A stretch of 64,000 nt of DNA, from the NCBI GenBank assembly GCA_019095985.1, contig CM032661.1:18747479-18811478 (forward strand), written 5' to 3'. A program made the position numbers and the translations under genes. The notes under the pieces were generated by a model that had not been told where the DNA came from, made no database searches, and worked only from the letters and a program-made list of their open reading frames with translations. Each line of letters begins with the position of its first letter. Position 1 is the stretch's first letter. Of this stretch, positions 1 through 11,191 are shown piece after piece. The DNA is from Streblospio benedicti (taxonomy: Eukaryota; Annelida; Polychaeta; Spionida; Spionidae).

Positions 1-337
1 GAGTTGTTTTATAGAGATCCTATCGTGGCCATCCATGAATGCGTCTTGCATTAGACATAGATTGGTCATGCTCACAATCCATGGAATATGCATGCACAGC
101 AGAACCTCCAATTGAGCCGTATCTCTATCGCCGTATCTCTAATATGATCATTTCCCACCATTGTAAGCTTTGTATAACTACCCAATGGAAATCTTTGTTA
201 TACACATGTTTCTAATATATGCTTAGCCCCAATAGTTATCTACCAATATGTAAACTGCCGTGTTCATGCTTTAGGATTTAGTTAAACTGTTGATTTGGTT
301 ATCTGTCAGACCGAAACAGTCTACTTCAAAAAATATT
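1..337. repeat. Direct repeat, copy 1 of 2
   Basis: This stretch is repeated almost exactly at 1407-1743; I see only a couple of base differences. The copy may extend left of the window, so the 1.4-kb spacing may reflect a tandem duplication of a larger unit. An inner module (about 125-275, beginning near TCTCTAATATGATCATTTCC) also recurs in diverged form at about 628-790. No coding potential is visible. The near identity implies a recent duplication. Confidence 0.9.
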
Positions 338-1406
338 TTAAAAGCAAAGTGGAACTAATTCAATTACGTAATAATAATAATCATATTTACCATTGATTTA
401 AATTACCGTGTGTGCACCTTGATTACAATAGTTAATGAAATTTACTAGATTTCAAGCCCAATTATGTGGGAAACATACACTAGCATTTATGTTCTTATTT
501 GAAATTGTAAAATCTCATAATTATATCATATATAAAAGGTTATTGACTCATACAAATTTATATAAAAGGTTATTTTAACGCTTTCACTTGGTTATGACGA
601 ATCATGATATCAACAGACATTGAGACGTCTCTCTATTGAGACCACCTCTCTAATATGATAATTTCCCACCATCGCAAGCTTTGCATAATCACCAAATGGG
701 AAACTTTGACATGCATAATTATTACGTAACCCCCCTTGTTATGTATTCATATGTCAACTTATACAATACCACTATACCGTGTGCATGGGTCTAGTCCACC
801 TTCACTGATTCAGAGGTTCTTCAGAACACACATCTATCAATAATATTTGATAGATGTTACCTTGCTACGGCAAGATGGGTGTAGTAAGGTAAAGAGGGGG
901 GGGCAAGTAGAGCAACATGTCCGTTGCGGTATTTATCATACATGTATTTTACAATGTCCAATGGACATTGTATTCAAACAATCCTCCTTATTTTTGTCTA
1001 TTTATTTCTTACATGCAACCACGGATGTATCAGTCATCGTACTGAATTACACTTCTTGTACTCTATTTTAAGAATTAATTTCCCATTTGTGGAAGATTTG
1101 ATCATTCAATTATTTTGAGATTATATTGACCCTGCTATTTAAATGGCTCACAACACAATACCATATATGTTAAACACAGTATGCTTGTTTTATATACTTT
1201 TCTCATTTTTTCATAACGTCCTCAGACCCTAGGTTTTAAAGTAGCTACTCTGACACAATCATTTGTGATTGATAATCTATTGGGATTTTACATATTATGA
1301 AAATTACATTCAATACTTCAAAAATGATCTCCAAATTTAGATTATGACTGTAACTTGAATATGTTTCATAAAACTGCCGTGATTCTTATATATCTTTCAA
1401 TGTTTT
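338..1406. other. Gene-free AT-rich spacer with a third diverged repeat module
   Basis: No gene is seen. At about 628-790 lies a diverged copy of the module found in the flanking direct repeats (motif CTCTAATATGAT followed by TTTCCCACCAT and AAGCTTTG). The phrase GAGACCACCTCTCTAATATG here also links the module to the dispersed AGACCAC repeat family found throughout the window. Confidence 0.6.
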
Positions 1407-1743
1407 GAGTTGTTTTATAGAGATCCTATCGTGGCCATCCATGAATGCGTCTTGCATTAGACATAGATTGGTCATGCTCACAATCCATGGAATATGCATG
1501 CACAGCAGTACCTCCAATTGAGCCGTATCTCTATCGCCGTATCTCTAATATGATCATTTCCCACCATTGTAAGCTTTGTATAACTACCCAATGGAAATCT
1601 TTGTTATACACATGTTTCTAATATATGCTTAGCCCCAATAGTTATCTACCAATATGTCAACTGCCGTGTTCATGCTTTAGGATTTAGTTAAACTGTTGAT
1701 TTGGTTATCTGTCAGACCGAAACAGTCTACTTCAAAAAATATT
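1407..1743. repeat. Direct repeat, copy 2 of 2
   Basis: Second copy of the stretch at 1-337. The homology stops at the point where the MITE at 1744-2170 begins, so the MITE marks the edge of the shared sequence, either by inserting there or by sitting at the duplication breakpoint. Confidence 0.9.
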
Positions 1744-2170
1744 ATTCCAGTGTTTTATACACTGGCTTGTACCCAATTAATTGCGTCCGTCCGCCCGTCC
1801 ATCTGTCCGTCCGTCCGGTTCGTTACCCCTCTACAGGTCGCATCGTATGAGCTAGGATGCTCAAATTCGGCATGTCGGTTGGAAATGGTGACCACAAGAA
1901 CCCTATTTCATATGGGCCCAAATGGTCCATATTTGGGCCCATTTGGGCCCATTATTAGTCCATTTTACTAGTTAATCGCATTCTTATTACTATTTGAATG
2001 CACCATTAAAATCAATATTCTATAACCGCAAACTCCAGACACAGCGGCTCCAAAAAATCTATCCACTTCTTGGTAATAGATGATACTGCTATAAATCAAT
2101 AATAGCCAATATATAGCCAGTGACATTCCAGTGTATTAAACACTGGTTTGCCCTCACCGGGGGCGCTTTT
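1744..2170 (+). mobile_element. Palindrome-tipped MITE, copy A
   Basis: About 427 bp with no coding capacity. The left end carries the palindrome CCAGTGTTTTATACACTGG and the right end the related palindrome CCAGTGTATTAAACACTGG, followed by a tail ending GGGGGCGCTTTT. The middle has a GTCC-rich run (near 1785-1820) and repeated TTTGGGCCCAT motifs. An inverted copy of the same element lies at 15161-15502, which fixes both boundaries, and a decayed copy lies at 62320-62482. Compared with the 15-kb copy, this one has about 70 extra bases in its right half. Non-autonomous DNA transposon is inferred from structure; the family is not identified. Confidence 0.8.
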
Positions 2171-2277
2171 CATATGGATATTATTACATTTAATAACATG
2201 TAATGCCACGTGTTCATGTTTATTTTCTATAAAATCATAAGCAAACAAGTAAGAACTTTTCTTCATTGCTTCATAAG

Positions 2278-2283
2278 TTTATT
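2278..2283 (-). terminator. Poly(A) signal of the lysozyme gene
   Basis: AATAAA on the minus strand, about 36 nt after the lysozyme stop codon. This would give a very short 3' UTR. It is the only perfect signal I noted close to the stop. Confidence 0.6.
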
Positions 2284-2318
2284 CACACCGACCACGATTT
2301 GCAGTGTCATCTGCCGGA

Positions 2319-3828
2319 TTACCAGCCGTATGCGTTCTTCAGATGTTGAGCTCTGGCCATGACGTCACCAGAGTAGTCGTTTCCGGTTGTGCCTTGGTCA
2401 AGACCGGGCCAAGTTTGCACGTTAGAGCAGCCAAAGTTATAAGCAGCCACAGCGCCTGAAGCGATAGAAGGAGTACATTCTGATACAAACTCATTATCTC
2501 GAAGTTGTAGGGAGAACGGTGAAATGATTGGAATAGCCAATATTCGAGATAGCCAACTAATATAGGTCCATAGTGTAGTACAAGAGAAATGAATTCACAC
2601 CTAATCTCGAACTAACAGAAAGTGTGAGATAGTAACAAGGTTCAACCGTATTTAGAGTAAGCCTGGCGATAAAGTAAACTTCTCCCTGTACTAGCCTTAC
2701 GTGTCTCCAACATAGAGCGGTGCTCTCTTTTCGAACAGCCTTTTTGGACCGCTGACAACAAAATGGTATTATGACAGAGATGGTCTCTTTGTGGAAGTGG
2801 TCCTAAAATGATTGAATGTGTGGTTTAATACTACGTGCTCAAGCGGTCTCACCCTGCAGTTGCTGGTGGGGCAGCCATGTGGGGTGCTTGGCCTTGACGC
2901 ACGCGTGCTTGTCCCTGATCAGCACGCGGTCCACCATCATCTCCAGGTGCGCCTCGCTCTGCCAGTGGTGGGACGTGCAGTCACTGCCCAGGCCGCTACT
3001 GTAGATGTCGCACTGCACGGCAAACAGACAGGGACATACGTCGTAGTATCAACTTTGGTGAAACTAGACATCTCTAGTATCAAGTATGTAGGGACGTGGT
3101 CTTCGTAACGGAGCTGCCTGCTAGCCAGGTTGGACAGAAGGACATTCTAACCTACACGGGATAGGTTGTGGGTGTGGATGATTCGGCGTTCAACTGAACC
3201 CCCGCCCCCTTTGGGTGTCATATTTCCTTAAGATAATATTAGATGAGTACTTATCAAGGAAACTTCGTTGGACGATTGCCTGTGAGCAGACAAAAATGAA
3301 TCCTATTTCAAAAAGGTTGAACATGCATAGTGTACACTATTTCCCTACTTTCTATATTGTCATTACAGTGTAAGGATGTGGGAGTGGGGTGGTGCTGGGG
3401 GGCGGGTGCGTTCATTAAACTTGAGTACATATTTGCAGATTGTTTTATTCAACACAATCACGACCTCAGTTCATATACCAATGATAGCGCGCGTGTGTGC
3501 GCGCACGTGTGTTTTGTTTTTTGCTTTTTTTAATGTGGCACAAGGCTCCTCAAATGACTAATGTTCGGTAGGGCCATAAAACAGCTATCAGCGGTAACTG
3601 ACCAGACCACTGACCTGCAGGATGCCGTAGGCGCGGCAGCCCGAGCAGCCACCCGAGCAGTCTCCCCAGCCGCCGCACGTGTGCAGCAGACGACCGGCGC
3701 GCGACTCGCGGCTCGCGATGGCGGCCACCAGCGCGGGCTCCACACCTGGAGTGAATGGTGTTTATCATTTATATGAATAGCAGCAGCGGCGGCGGCGGGA
3801 GCAGCAGCAGCAGAACCCCCACCACCCC

Positions 3829-3888
<60 letters not shown>

Positions 3889-6546
3889 CAACGCGACCAG
3901 ATTTTTGGCATCATTCTGGTCATTGGTGTCGTAAATTAAAATGAATCATGCAAATGTTATAAATTATTGAACCTTTTAGCCGATACTGTTGGATCATCAG
4001 CGTGGATACTAAACCAGCATGCACGTTCTAAATAATACCGGTGTGTTGGTGTCAAAGATCACATTTCAGTCACAAATGGTGATGCATTACAAGGTGGCAA
4101 GTTCCATTCAAAGCTATATGTGTCCAATACAGTTCTTACATCTATCCCGCCAAAAGCACTCACAGAGTTTGCGTCCGACGTTGTTGTAGGCTGACCTCAT
4201 GGCGTTGAGCTCACTGAGGTCGTTCTCCACCATTTTGTTGGAGGCGGGCACGCCGGAGTACGACAGTCCGTCCTGGTTGGCCGTGGCCTGGCTCGCTCCC
4301 TTGGGGGCCAGAGATCCCACCAACAGCGTGAGGTCACCGTAACACGTGTACTCTCCGTCACCGCCACCTGCCAAACAACACGCTCGTACAGCTCCCTTCT
4401 TTTTGGACCTATGTTTAGTGCCAATCTGTCGCATGTGGACACCTTCGAGAGTTGACACAAGTGACTAGTGTCAACATAAGACAGGTGTCCTTACAAGAGA
4501 TATTTATCTCATGTATCATGCATAGGGAAAGTTAAACTGGAAAAGTGAAAAGTATTCACATAAGAAGACGGGCGTCTCTTATACCCAGTTCACACTGACG
4601 GCGAATCGCGCCCTTTAGATCTGCGAGCAAAGCGCCATCATTTTTACTTGTCTGAAAAGGTGTGGCATGCTCTGATAAGAATCAGTTGCCGCTTAGGGGA
4701 TGAATTATATTCCTACTTGTTATGGTTCCTCACTCGTTGATTCCGCTTTGACGAGGATTTAATAAGCTTTCTTACGCTTTGATGCGATTATGACCCTTTA
4801 AATTAGGCACTGTCACAATTACAAATCTTTGCTATGCATTGTTACAGTATGCGAAGCTCTTATATATCTGTTACATATTGAGAAATGCCCAGATCGCCGC
4901 GTTCGTCCTGCTTTTGACCCATAGCCTATAAAACACTATAGACTGGGGTCCCCGCTTTGAACCAAGCTCTGTTAAGATTTCCTTCGTTTGGAGTCAAGCT
5001 TTGTTAAGTGTTGTTAAGCTTTAATACGCTCCCGGCACTTTCATCAATTTGTGACAGCTTCCAAATCTTTTTAACAGTTTAAAAGGTTTTGGCGCTCCTA
5101 CCGAATGCCGGGACCGAATGTCCCGCTATACTCTAAGTTTTCCCAGATGTATTACGACCCTGACGTTTTAATCAAGCTTTGATACGCTACATGGTTTCGC
5201 ATTGCACGCCGCTTTAAACGCCATCAATGCGCGGTTGGTGTGAACGTGGCATAAAGGGGAAAGGTTTCACTGTACATCCTTCTTTAAGAGCACTAGATTA
5301 AATATGATTAAAAATGTAGATATAGATCGCGCTCTAGTTTAGTATATATCATTGCTGTCTATATTTCATTATGAGGTCATTGCATGTTGTGTGGACATTA
5401 TGTTTTACCTGAGCACTGGGAGTCAGATCCCGTGTTAAAGTAGGTGCCTGCAAGCCAGCCACTCTGAAAGTCAAGTGTGATTGCCATTCATCAGATTTCT
5501 ATTAAACATAGATTCATTAGATTCCGTTCATCTTGAAAATATAGGGATGTTTTGGATCTCTAAACGTCTGGATTTTTCTCACGATAAATACCACTTGGCC
5601 GGTCATCTATATTTCATGCATTGGATAGTAATATTTTCTCATGCAACCAATTCACGCAATATTTGTTTGTAAAATATTTAACAGTACAAAGAGAATATCA
5701 TACAAGTATTGTACAACCCAACCCAAATGCACCCATACAACAGTAAACAAGTTGACCTTATGATGTGATTAAAAATTGTAGATATTTCAAGCCCAAAACA
5801 CAAAATTTCATGTGGAGTTTCAAAAATGAAGATGTTGATGGAAACTTTTGATACTGCATATCCAGTTATCATACTGGGTACAAACGATTGAGAACTTAGA
5901 CGTGCTTACTAGTAGTTCTCTGTTAAAAGGTGGGATTTCCGAGAGCCCTAAAGTAGTCTGCCTCTATACTAACCTGCCCATTGAAGTCGAAGTGGAAAAA
6001 TTCGTATGTGGTTCCTGAGAGCACACAGGACTGCTTGTTGCCGTTGTACTTGAAGCATTGACCAGAGTTAGCACTTCCAATAATTGTGCCGCAGGCTGCA
6101 GTATATATATTACCGACATTCTACCATATGAAAACAGTTGTAGGCGCTTTTTTTTTTTTTTTGCTTTTAACATTTCACACAATTATTGCCATTTCAATTA
6201 GTGATAGTTTTTTTTCCCGAGGAGACTTCAAATGATATAGTTGATTGTAGATACATGTACGTGTACGTGTAGAGAACTGTGGGTTTCTTCTATAAAATAG
6301 TGTCCTTGCTCGTTTTTTTGTACAATTACAGATTAAGTTCCAGACTAATAAGCTGTTTTTCCTCTTCAATTAGAACAAACTCATAAATAAGAAGAAAACG
6401 TGCGTTACAAGACCCTCACCACTGCCTCTGACGTTCACGTTGGAGCCGGTGACGCAGAGGCAAGCGCCGCTGGGCGGGTTGGTGCCTGTAATGTCAGCGG
6501 ACACCACGGCTGCCGAGACAAGAGCCACCACCACGAAAGACAGCAT
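2319..6546 (-). CDS. LYG: Goose-type lysozyme with N-terminal SH3b domain, secreted
   Basis: Seven coding exons: 6546-6420, 6095-5974, 5463-5409, 4367-4164, 3745-3615, 3012-2853, 2455-2319. Together they make 936 nt, 311 residues plus stop, with GT-AG borders and matching phases throughout. Residues 1-17 are a signal peptide ending VSA. Residues about 25-101 look like a bacterial SH3 domain (NVNVR near the start, GWLAGTYF near the end), a fold that usually binds cell walls. Residues about 110-311 are a GEWL domain: CYGDL, LSYSG, SRES with catalytic Glu183, WGD with Asp198, QCD with Asp215, AAYNFG and the terminal DYSGDVMARAQ block. The product should cleave the beta-1,4 bond of bacterial peptidoglycan outside the cell. 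A cysteine-rich stretch between Asp198 and Asp215 is unusual. The second in-frame ATG is preferred because a splice-acceptor-like tract ends one base before it. Confidence 0.93.
3615..3745 (-). other. Lysozyme exon 5 with catalytic Glu and cysteine insertion
   Basis: This exon encodes residues 171-213 of the lysozyme. It holds the SRES motif (Glu183, the catalytic acid) and WGD (Asp198). The stretch that follows has the pattern CSGGCSGC (residues 199-206), where vertebrate g-type lysozymes have a short cysteine-free loop before the QVD motif. The exon is far more GC-rich than the flanking introns. Confidence 0.85.
3779..3891 (-). repeat. CAG/CTG microsatellite 32 nt before lysozyme exon 5
   Basis: Imperfect CAG/CGG repeats lead into a pure CAG run (about 3832-3880) and a short CAA run on the plus strand. 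In the lysozyme transcript it reads as CUG. The near edge lies about 32 nt upstream of the 3' splice site of exon 5, in the branch-point zone. The frames read through it on both strands are artefacts of the repeat. Confidence 0.9.
4581..5252. mobile_element. Foldback/TIR element in lysozyme intron 3
   Basis: The left end carries GTTCACACTGACGGCG and the right end, read in reverse, GTTCACACCAACCGCG; these form imperfect terminal inverted repeats of about 25 bp. The interior (about 670 bp) has no open frame, but repeats CTTTGA/GTTAAG-type phrases. A MITE or a decayed cut-and-paste transposon is inferred; the superfamily is not identified. Confidence 0.6.
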
Positions 6547-6592
6547 GCTGCAAGACGGGGACAGAACACTGAGCATTTTGTCGCTGACATAT

Positions 6593-6745
6593 CCAGGTTT
6601 TCAGGGGGGAAAAGGGGAGGTTCGTGTGGATACTAAAAAAACACCATTACAATGCAATTTTGGGGTTAAAATTAGGTGAAAAAGAGAGGTTGATGGGGTG
6701 GGTGGTGGTGGAGGGCGTCCCCATGGGCATCTAGATCTGCCCATG
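6593..6745. mobile_element. GGATCTGCC-family MITE, decayed copy
   Basis: G-rich stretch ending CTAGATCTGCCCATG, matching the right end of the elements at 21988-22187 and 22440-22608. It lies directly upstream of the lysozyme start region, so it may overlap the 5' UTR or promoter. No coding potential. Confidence 0.5.
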
Positions 6746-6903
6746 CTTCTGACTTAATGTACGAGTCCTTATATAAGAAAAATCTAAGATATCCGGGGAT
6801 ATATTGGGTTACTTGTGCTGACCTAGTTCTGAACTTGCTGTCAGCACATTAGTCTTTGGCAATGCTTTGGTGTCCGGAATCACGCTACTAGGCATTTGGG
6901 GCT

Positions 6904-7313
6904 ACGGTACTTAGGGACCATTCAGTATTTATGACAGGGTGGGTAGGAGGATTCTAGGACGGGCCATGAACTTTTGTCACAATGTTTGGAGGGGGGGCTA
7001 TCAATTTTTTCACACACTTTTGAGGGAGGCTATCAATTTTTTCACATAAAATTTACCCCTATTTTTTAGAGATTCTGTACTAAAATTTACTGTTTTTTAT
7101 ATTATGGATATCCATCAAATAGGATTTTAGTTAACCGACAATGAATGCATTAACTGTTGGGGGTCGGTTGGTGGTGGTGGTGGGGGGGGGTCATCAATTT
7201 TTGTCACATGAAATTGAGGGGGGTTACCAATTTTTTCAAAGAGGATTAATTTTTTCACAGCAATTTTGGAAAATCCTCCTACCCCACCCTGTCACAAATA
7301 CTGAATGGTCCCT
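6904..7313. mobile_element. MITE with 40-bp terminal inverted repeats, copy 1
   Basis: Left end GGGACCATTCAGTATTTATG and right end its near-perfect reverse complement (CATTCAGTATTTGTGACAGG when read from the right). Interior holds repeated CTATCAATTTTTTCAC phrases and G runs. The flanks CTTA and CTTAG suggest a short TA/TTA-type target duplication. A second copy lies at 24617-25000. The open frame at 7141-7584 crosses the right end of the element and is chance. Confidence 0.85.
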
Positions 7314-9153
7314 TAGTACTACTTACGTAAACGTCTTAGACAGTTATCGACTCAGTAATGACATTGCTTACTTTTTATTTGGAAGGAATGCCTTATTAAA
7401 AAAAAAAATACACATCATGCTGCTAGAGTTTGCACGCACAGTCAATAGTTGTTGGTTGTACGTCAGCCTTCTTTTAATAGCATTTGTGAGAATACATATG
7501 CCTCTACACTTAAATATTTTTGAGAGGGGCACACTTAATTCTAGTACTACAACTGCAATAACAGGTTATAGAGCAGACTTCTAATCCCACACAATTCATA
7601 ATAGGATTATATGAGCTAGCACCACAGTGAACAACAATATGAACAGCAACTGATGAACAGAGTGGGAAACTACAGTGACGGTTGTATTTAGGTCGTCTAA
7701 ACGTGAAGTTTGTTAGAATAGAATATTATATTTTTTGCATTCAGGTGAGTTCCTTTTATTTTGTTAGAAAAAATATACACAATACTTGTAAGTAAGCATA
7801 GTTAGATGTTTAAACAGATAAAAAGCATACGGCATGCTCAAAACATTGCATGAAATAGCAAACACTTTCATGTGTAAAATATTTTCCCCCTATAAACTGT
7901 AAAACCAACCATATGAGAATAAATTGGTTTATACACTATTTACCTTTAATTTATCTGCAAGAAGCTTGAGTCCTTATGTGAAAAGCCAGATTGCTTAAAT
8001 TGCGCGTTCTTAAATACGTGCTTTCTGATATCACCATATCGGATGGCAGATATGATGCCTCATGATCACTGATAATAGAGTAGATAGGAAACTCACAACT
8101 GTTAGATGTTGCCTGACAGTAGCATATACGAACCAAATATAGTCAAACAGATTACTGAATGTTATGATTATTTGGTGAATGGTAAATATAATCACAGCAA
8201 TTATATATTCTGTGATGTAAATTCACCACAATAGCAAATAATGTGTATTTCATTTGAGTTACATAATATTGTACACCAGTCTCTTGGACCACAGGCGGGC
8301 CAGAATAATGCATTGTCATCTGCTGTAAATAGCGTTGCGGTCTCGATAATGATAACAGCGTTTCAACTTATAATGACTAGGCATAAATGTATTGTTGAAA
8401 TGTAAAATATTATTGATGTGTAGATTGAATATATTTGTCAGTGTTTGTGAGAAATGAACTCGATTATTTGGTGGCCTGTCGTCTTGCAAAAAGTTCGTAC
8501 ATGGACTTTGATTGTAGCCCTCCAGATTATAGTATGGGACAGAAGAGGTGGGGGCGGGTTGTATCAGCATTTTTGTGTTTTGTAAGCTTTCAGCGTTTCA
8601 ATATTTTTCTTAATGGTTGGGTAATAATCATTTCATTGTAAGGTACAACAGTCAAATCATATTTCATTTTTCCTTTCCTTTGTGTGTAACATAATTCTAT
8701 TTGATTTCTGTTTATTGTTCATAGAAATACATACATTATATTTATCTGAAAATACAATCACATTTTTGCAGTAAATCATCATATACCACAATTCATTGAG
8801 GAGCACCATCTAATGAAAATTACATTGCGTACAAGTACATAATTCAATACTATCAAGAAGACTACATATTACATGCGTATACATGTTTATACATGTATTT
8901 AATTGGACAACAAGAAGTTCTAGATATCACATGCTTTGATTTCATTATACAACGTACATGACTGTATAGCATACGAAACATATTTGTAACTGTAACAATG
9001 ATAACAAGCATACCACATTGAAATATAAGTCAATCATATTCAAAGCAGTTTTCAAAGCCATTAAGATCTTGTAAAATTCATACATCAATGTAATCGTATA
9101 TGCCAATGCATTGTTCAATTTTGGCTCTAAAAACCAGTCAATATTTGTACATC
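7314..9153. other. AT-rich intergenic DNA between lysozyme and the CUB receptor
   Basis: No gene is seen. The rightmost part probably holds the 3' UTR of the CUB receptor, which is read from the minus strand. No structured repeat stands out apart from runs of A and T. Confidence 0.5.
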
Positions 9154-9159
9154 TTTATT
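9154..9159 (-). terminator. Candidate poly(A) signal of the CUB receptor
   Basis: AATAAA on the minus strand about 130 nt after the stop codon. A second one lies near 8706. Which is used cannot be told from sequence. Confidence 0.4.
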
Positions 9160-9290
9160 TTAAAACTGCTCTGGTTGCTATAGATAAATATATCATGCTA
9201 GAAAATTAAAACACAAAAGAAAGATGTTTACATAAATAGTAAATGCACATAAGTACTATCAAAATTATAACATATTGGCAAAGCAAGACA

Positions 9291-10135
9291 CTACACTTCC
9301 GTATGATGTGGACAAGACCTGTCCACTGTTGAACACTCTTCATCAGTACCGCTCAGTCCTCTAGACACTCCCAGAGTTTCCCACCTTTCAGCATCAAATG
9401 CTGCATTATCCATGCCTGCAATCTCTACAACTTTATGCTCATTGAGCAAATGAATATTTCCAAGCGAGCGGTTTAAGTATGAGCCTTCAGACTTTGGTTT
9501 GTCAATGTCAATATCACAGCTTCTACTCCTTTGGAGAGCACCCATTTGTACTTTTGGTGCAGTTTGTTGTGATCTATGACCATGAGATGGCCGTTGTGGT
9601 TGGTTGGTTAGCACCTGGTGCCCAGATTCCAGTCTATGATTAGTTTCTACATGCTCTGGTACTGCAGCAAGCTGTGCTTGTACTGCAGAACTGCTAGTAC
9701 CAGGGCGAAATCCAGTACCAGCGGTTGTTAAGAGACTTGCACCAATATCTGCCATCCCAAAGGGAGCCACACTTGCAGCTGCATTATATGGCTCATCATG
9801 TGATGATTGGTGACTAACAATTGATTGCCTCGATGAGTAGTGAACCCGAGGTTCAACCTCACCACCAGTTAAACGGATTTCTAATGTTAACGAAGATGTG
9901 GACAATGGCACATCACGCCTATCTCTCTCTAAGTTGATGGACTCTCTCACATTGTCATAGTCATTAAGCACTTCGTGTCTATGTCCTTCGACATGTGCTG
10001 TGTTGCCTATTTCATCATATGCAGGAGGAGGGTAGTCTGCTAGTGAGTAGTAGTGTTCTGTCTCTTGTGTCTCAGTGTAGCTTGGAGGACGTTCACTAGG
10101 AACAGCAGAGCTTCGGTCACCACATTGACGACCTT
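9291..10135 (-). other. Last exon: most of the cytoplasmic tail
   Basis: Encodes residues 757-1037 in one long exon. It is low in hydrophobic residues and rich in Ser, Thr, His and Gln, so it is probably disordered. PPSY and PPAY lie within 25 residues of each other near the start, with several other tyrosines close by (EHYYSLADY). The C-terminus is HTEV. Adaptor binding and regulated endocytosis or ubiquitination are inferred from the motifs only. Confidence 0.85.
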
Positions 10136-11112
10136 CTGTAAAAATAAAAAGCTAGTTTGCAGCTAATGAATAGGGAAAGTGATCCTAACATCTCGTATAC
10201 AATGACAATGTTTGCATAAGTCACTTGCAATAAAGAAATAACTGCTGCGTAATCACGAAAAATCATTACAAAGAAAAGTAATTGGAATCAGACACACCTG
10301 TTTCCATCAATTATCATGCAGTGCAAACACTTAAAAATATGCTCTGTAGCATAAAAGAACCCATGGTAACAAGGTCTAGAGAAGGTAAGAGAAGCACAAC
10401 TCAAGGGAAAGTTACCAGCATTGGCCTGTGGTGGTGCGCGCCTGCGGTGCTGTTGTCTGGTACTGTCGTCCTCATTATCAGTGTTGGGGTGGGTCTGGTC
10501 TGTTGCAGCGTCTTCATCTGATCTTGAGAACAGTGCCTAGAGTTGATGTTATATTTGTTAGACAAGGTAAGAGTGCAAACTTCACGATGTCGTAATGAGA
10601 AGTACAGTAAATCCTCCAATTAAGACTACTTAAATAGTAAGAACATTTTGTGTAGTTCCAAACTATCATACAATCACGGACTTCCCTAAAGAGATAACAT
10701 CTTTATTGAGATCACTTAAGGCAGCTCCCTGGTGTAGTTTTAGTAGAAAGCTTCTACTGTATTTGAAAATAAATTGGGAAAATAACAAGCATATAAGATG
10801 AGATTAATGGAAGGAATAGATTTTTATATCTTTACTGTATTAAATTTCATTGAAGATGTTGGTTAAGCCTTCAATTAACTTCAAGTGTGAATAATACAAT
10901 ATACATTCATATTATTTCTAGTAATTAGTCCATTTATTCTATGTAAGTTACAAACCGGTAATTTTCTTAGTTTGTCTGGAAATTTGCAGTACGTGACCAG
11001 CAGAACAACTACACAGAGAAGTACTGGAACCAGGATCAGCAGTGCAAGATATTTATTTGGAGGAACATACGTTGGCTCTGAAAAAGCAAGAAAACTACCC
11101 TTTGAGGTCTGT

Positions 11113-11191
<79 letters not shown>

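Noticed and set aside
1-1743. A pair of long terminal repeats around a 1.1-kb interior
   Set aside because: The interior has no gag or pol-like coding, no primer-binding site or polypurine tract is visible, and the repeat does not have TG...CA ends. A simple duplication explains it better.
7141-7584. 147-residue open frame
   Set aside because: It runs through the right half and terminal repeat of a MITE and has no recognisable domain.
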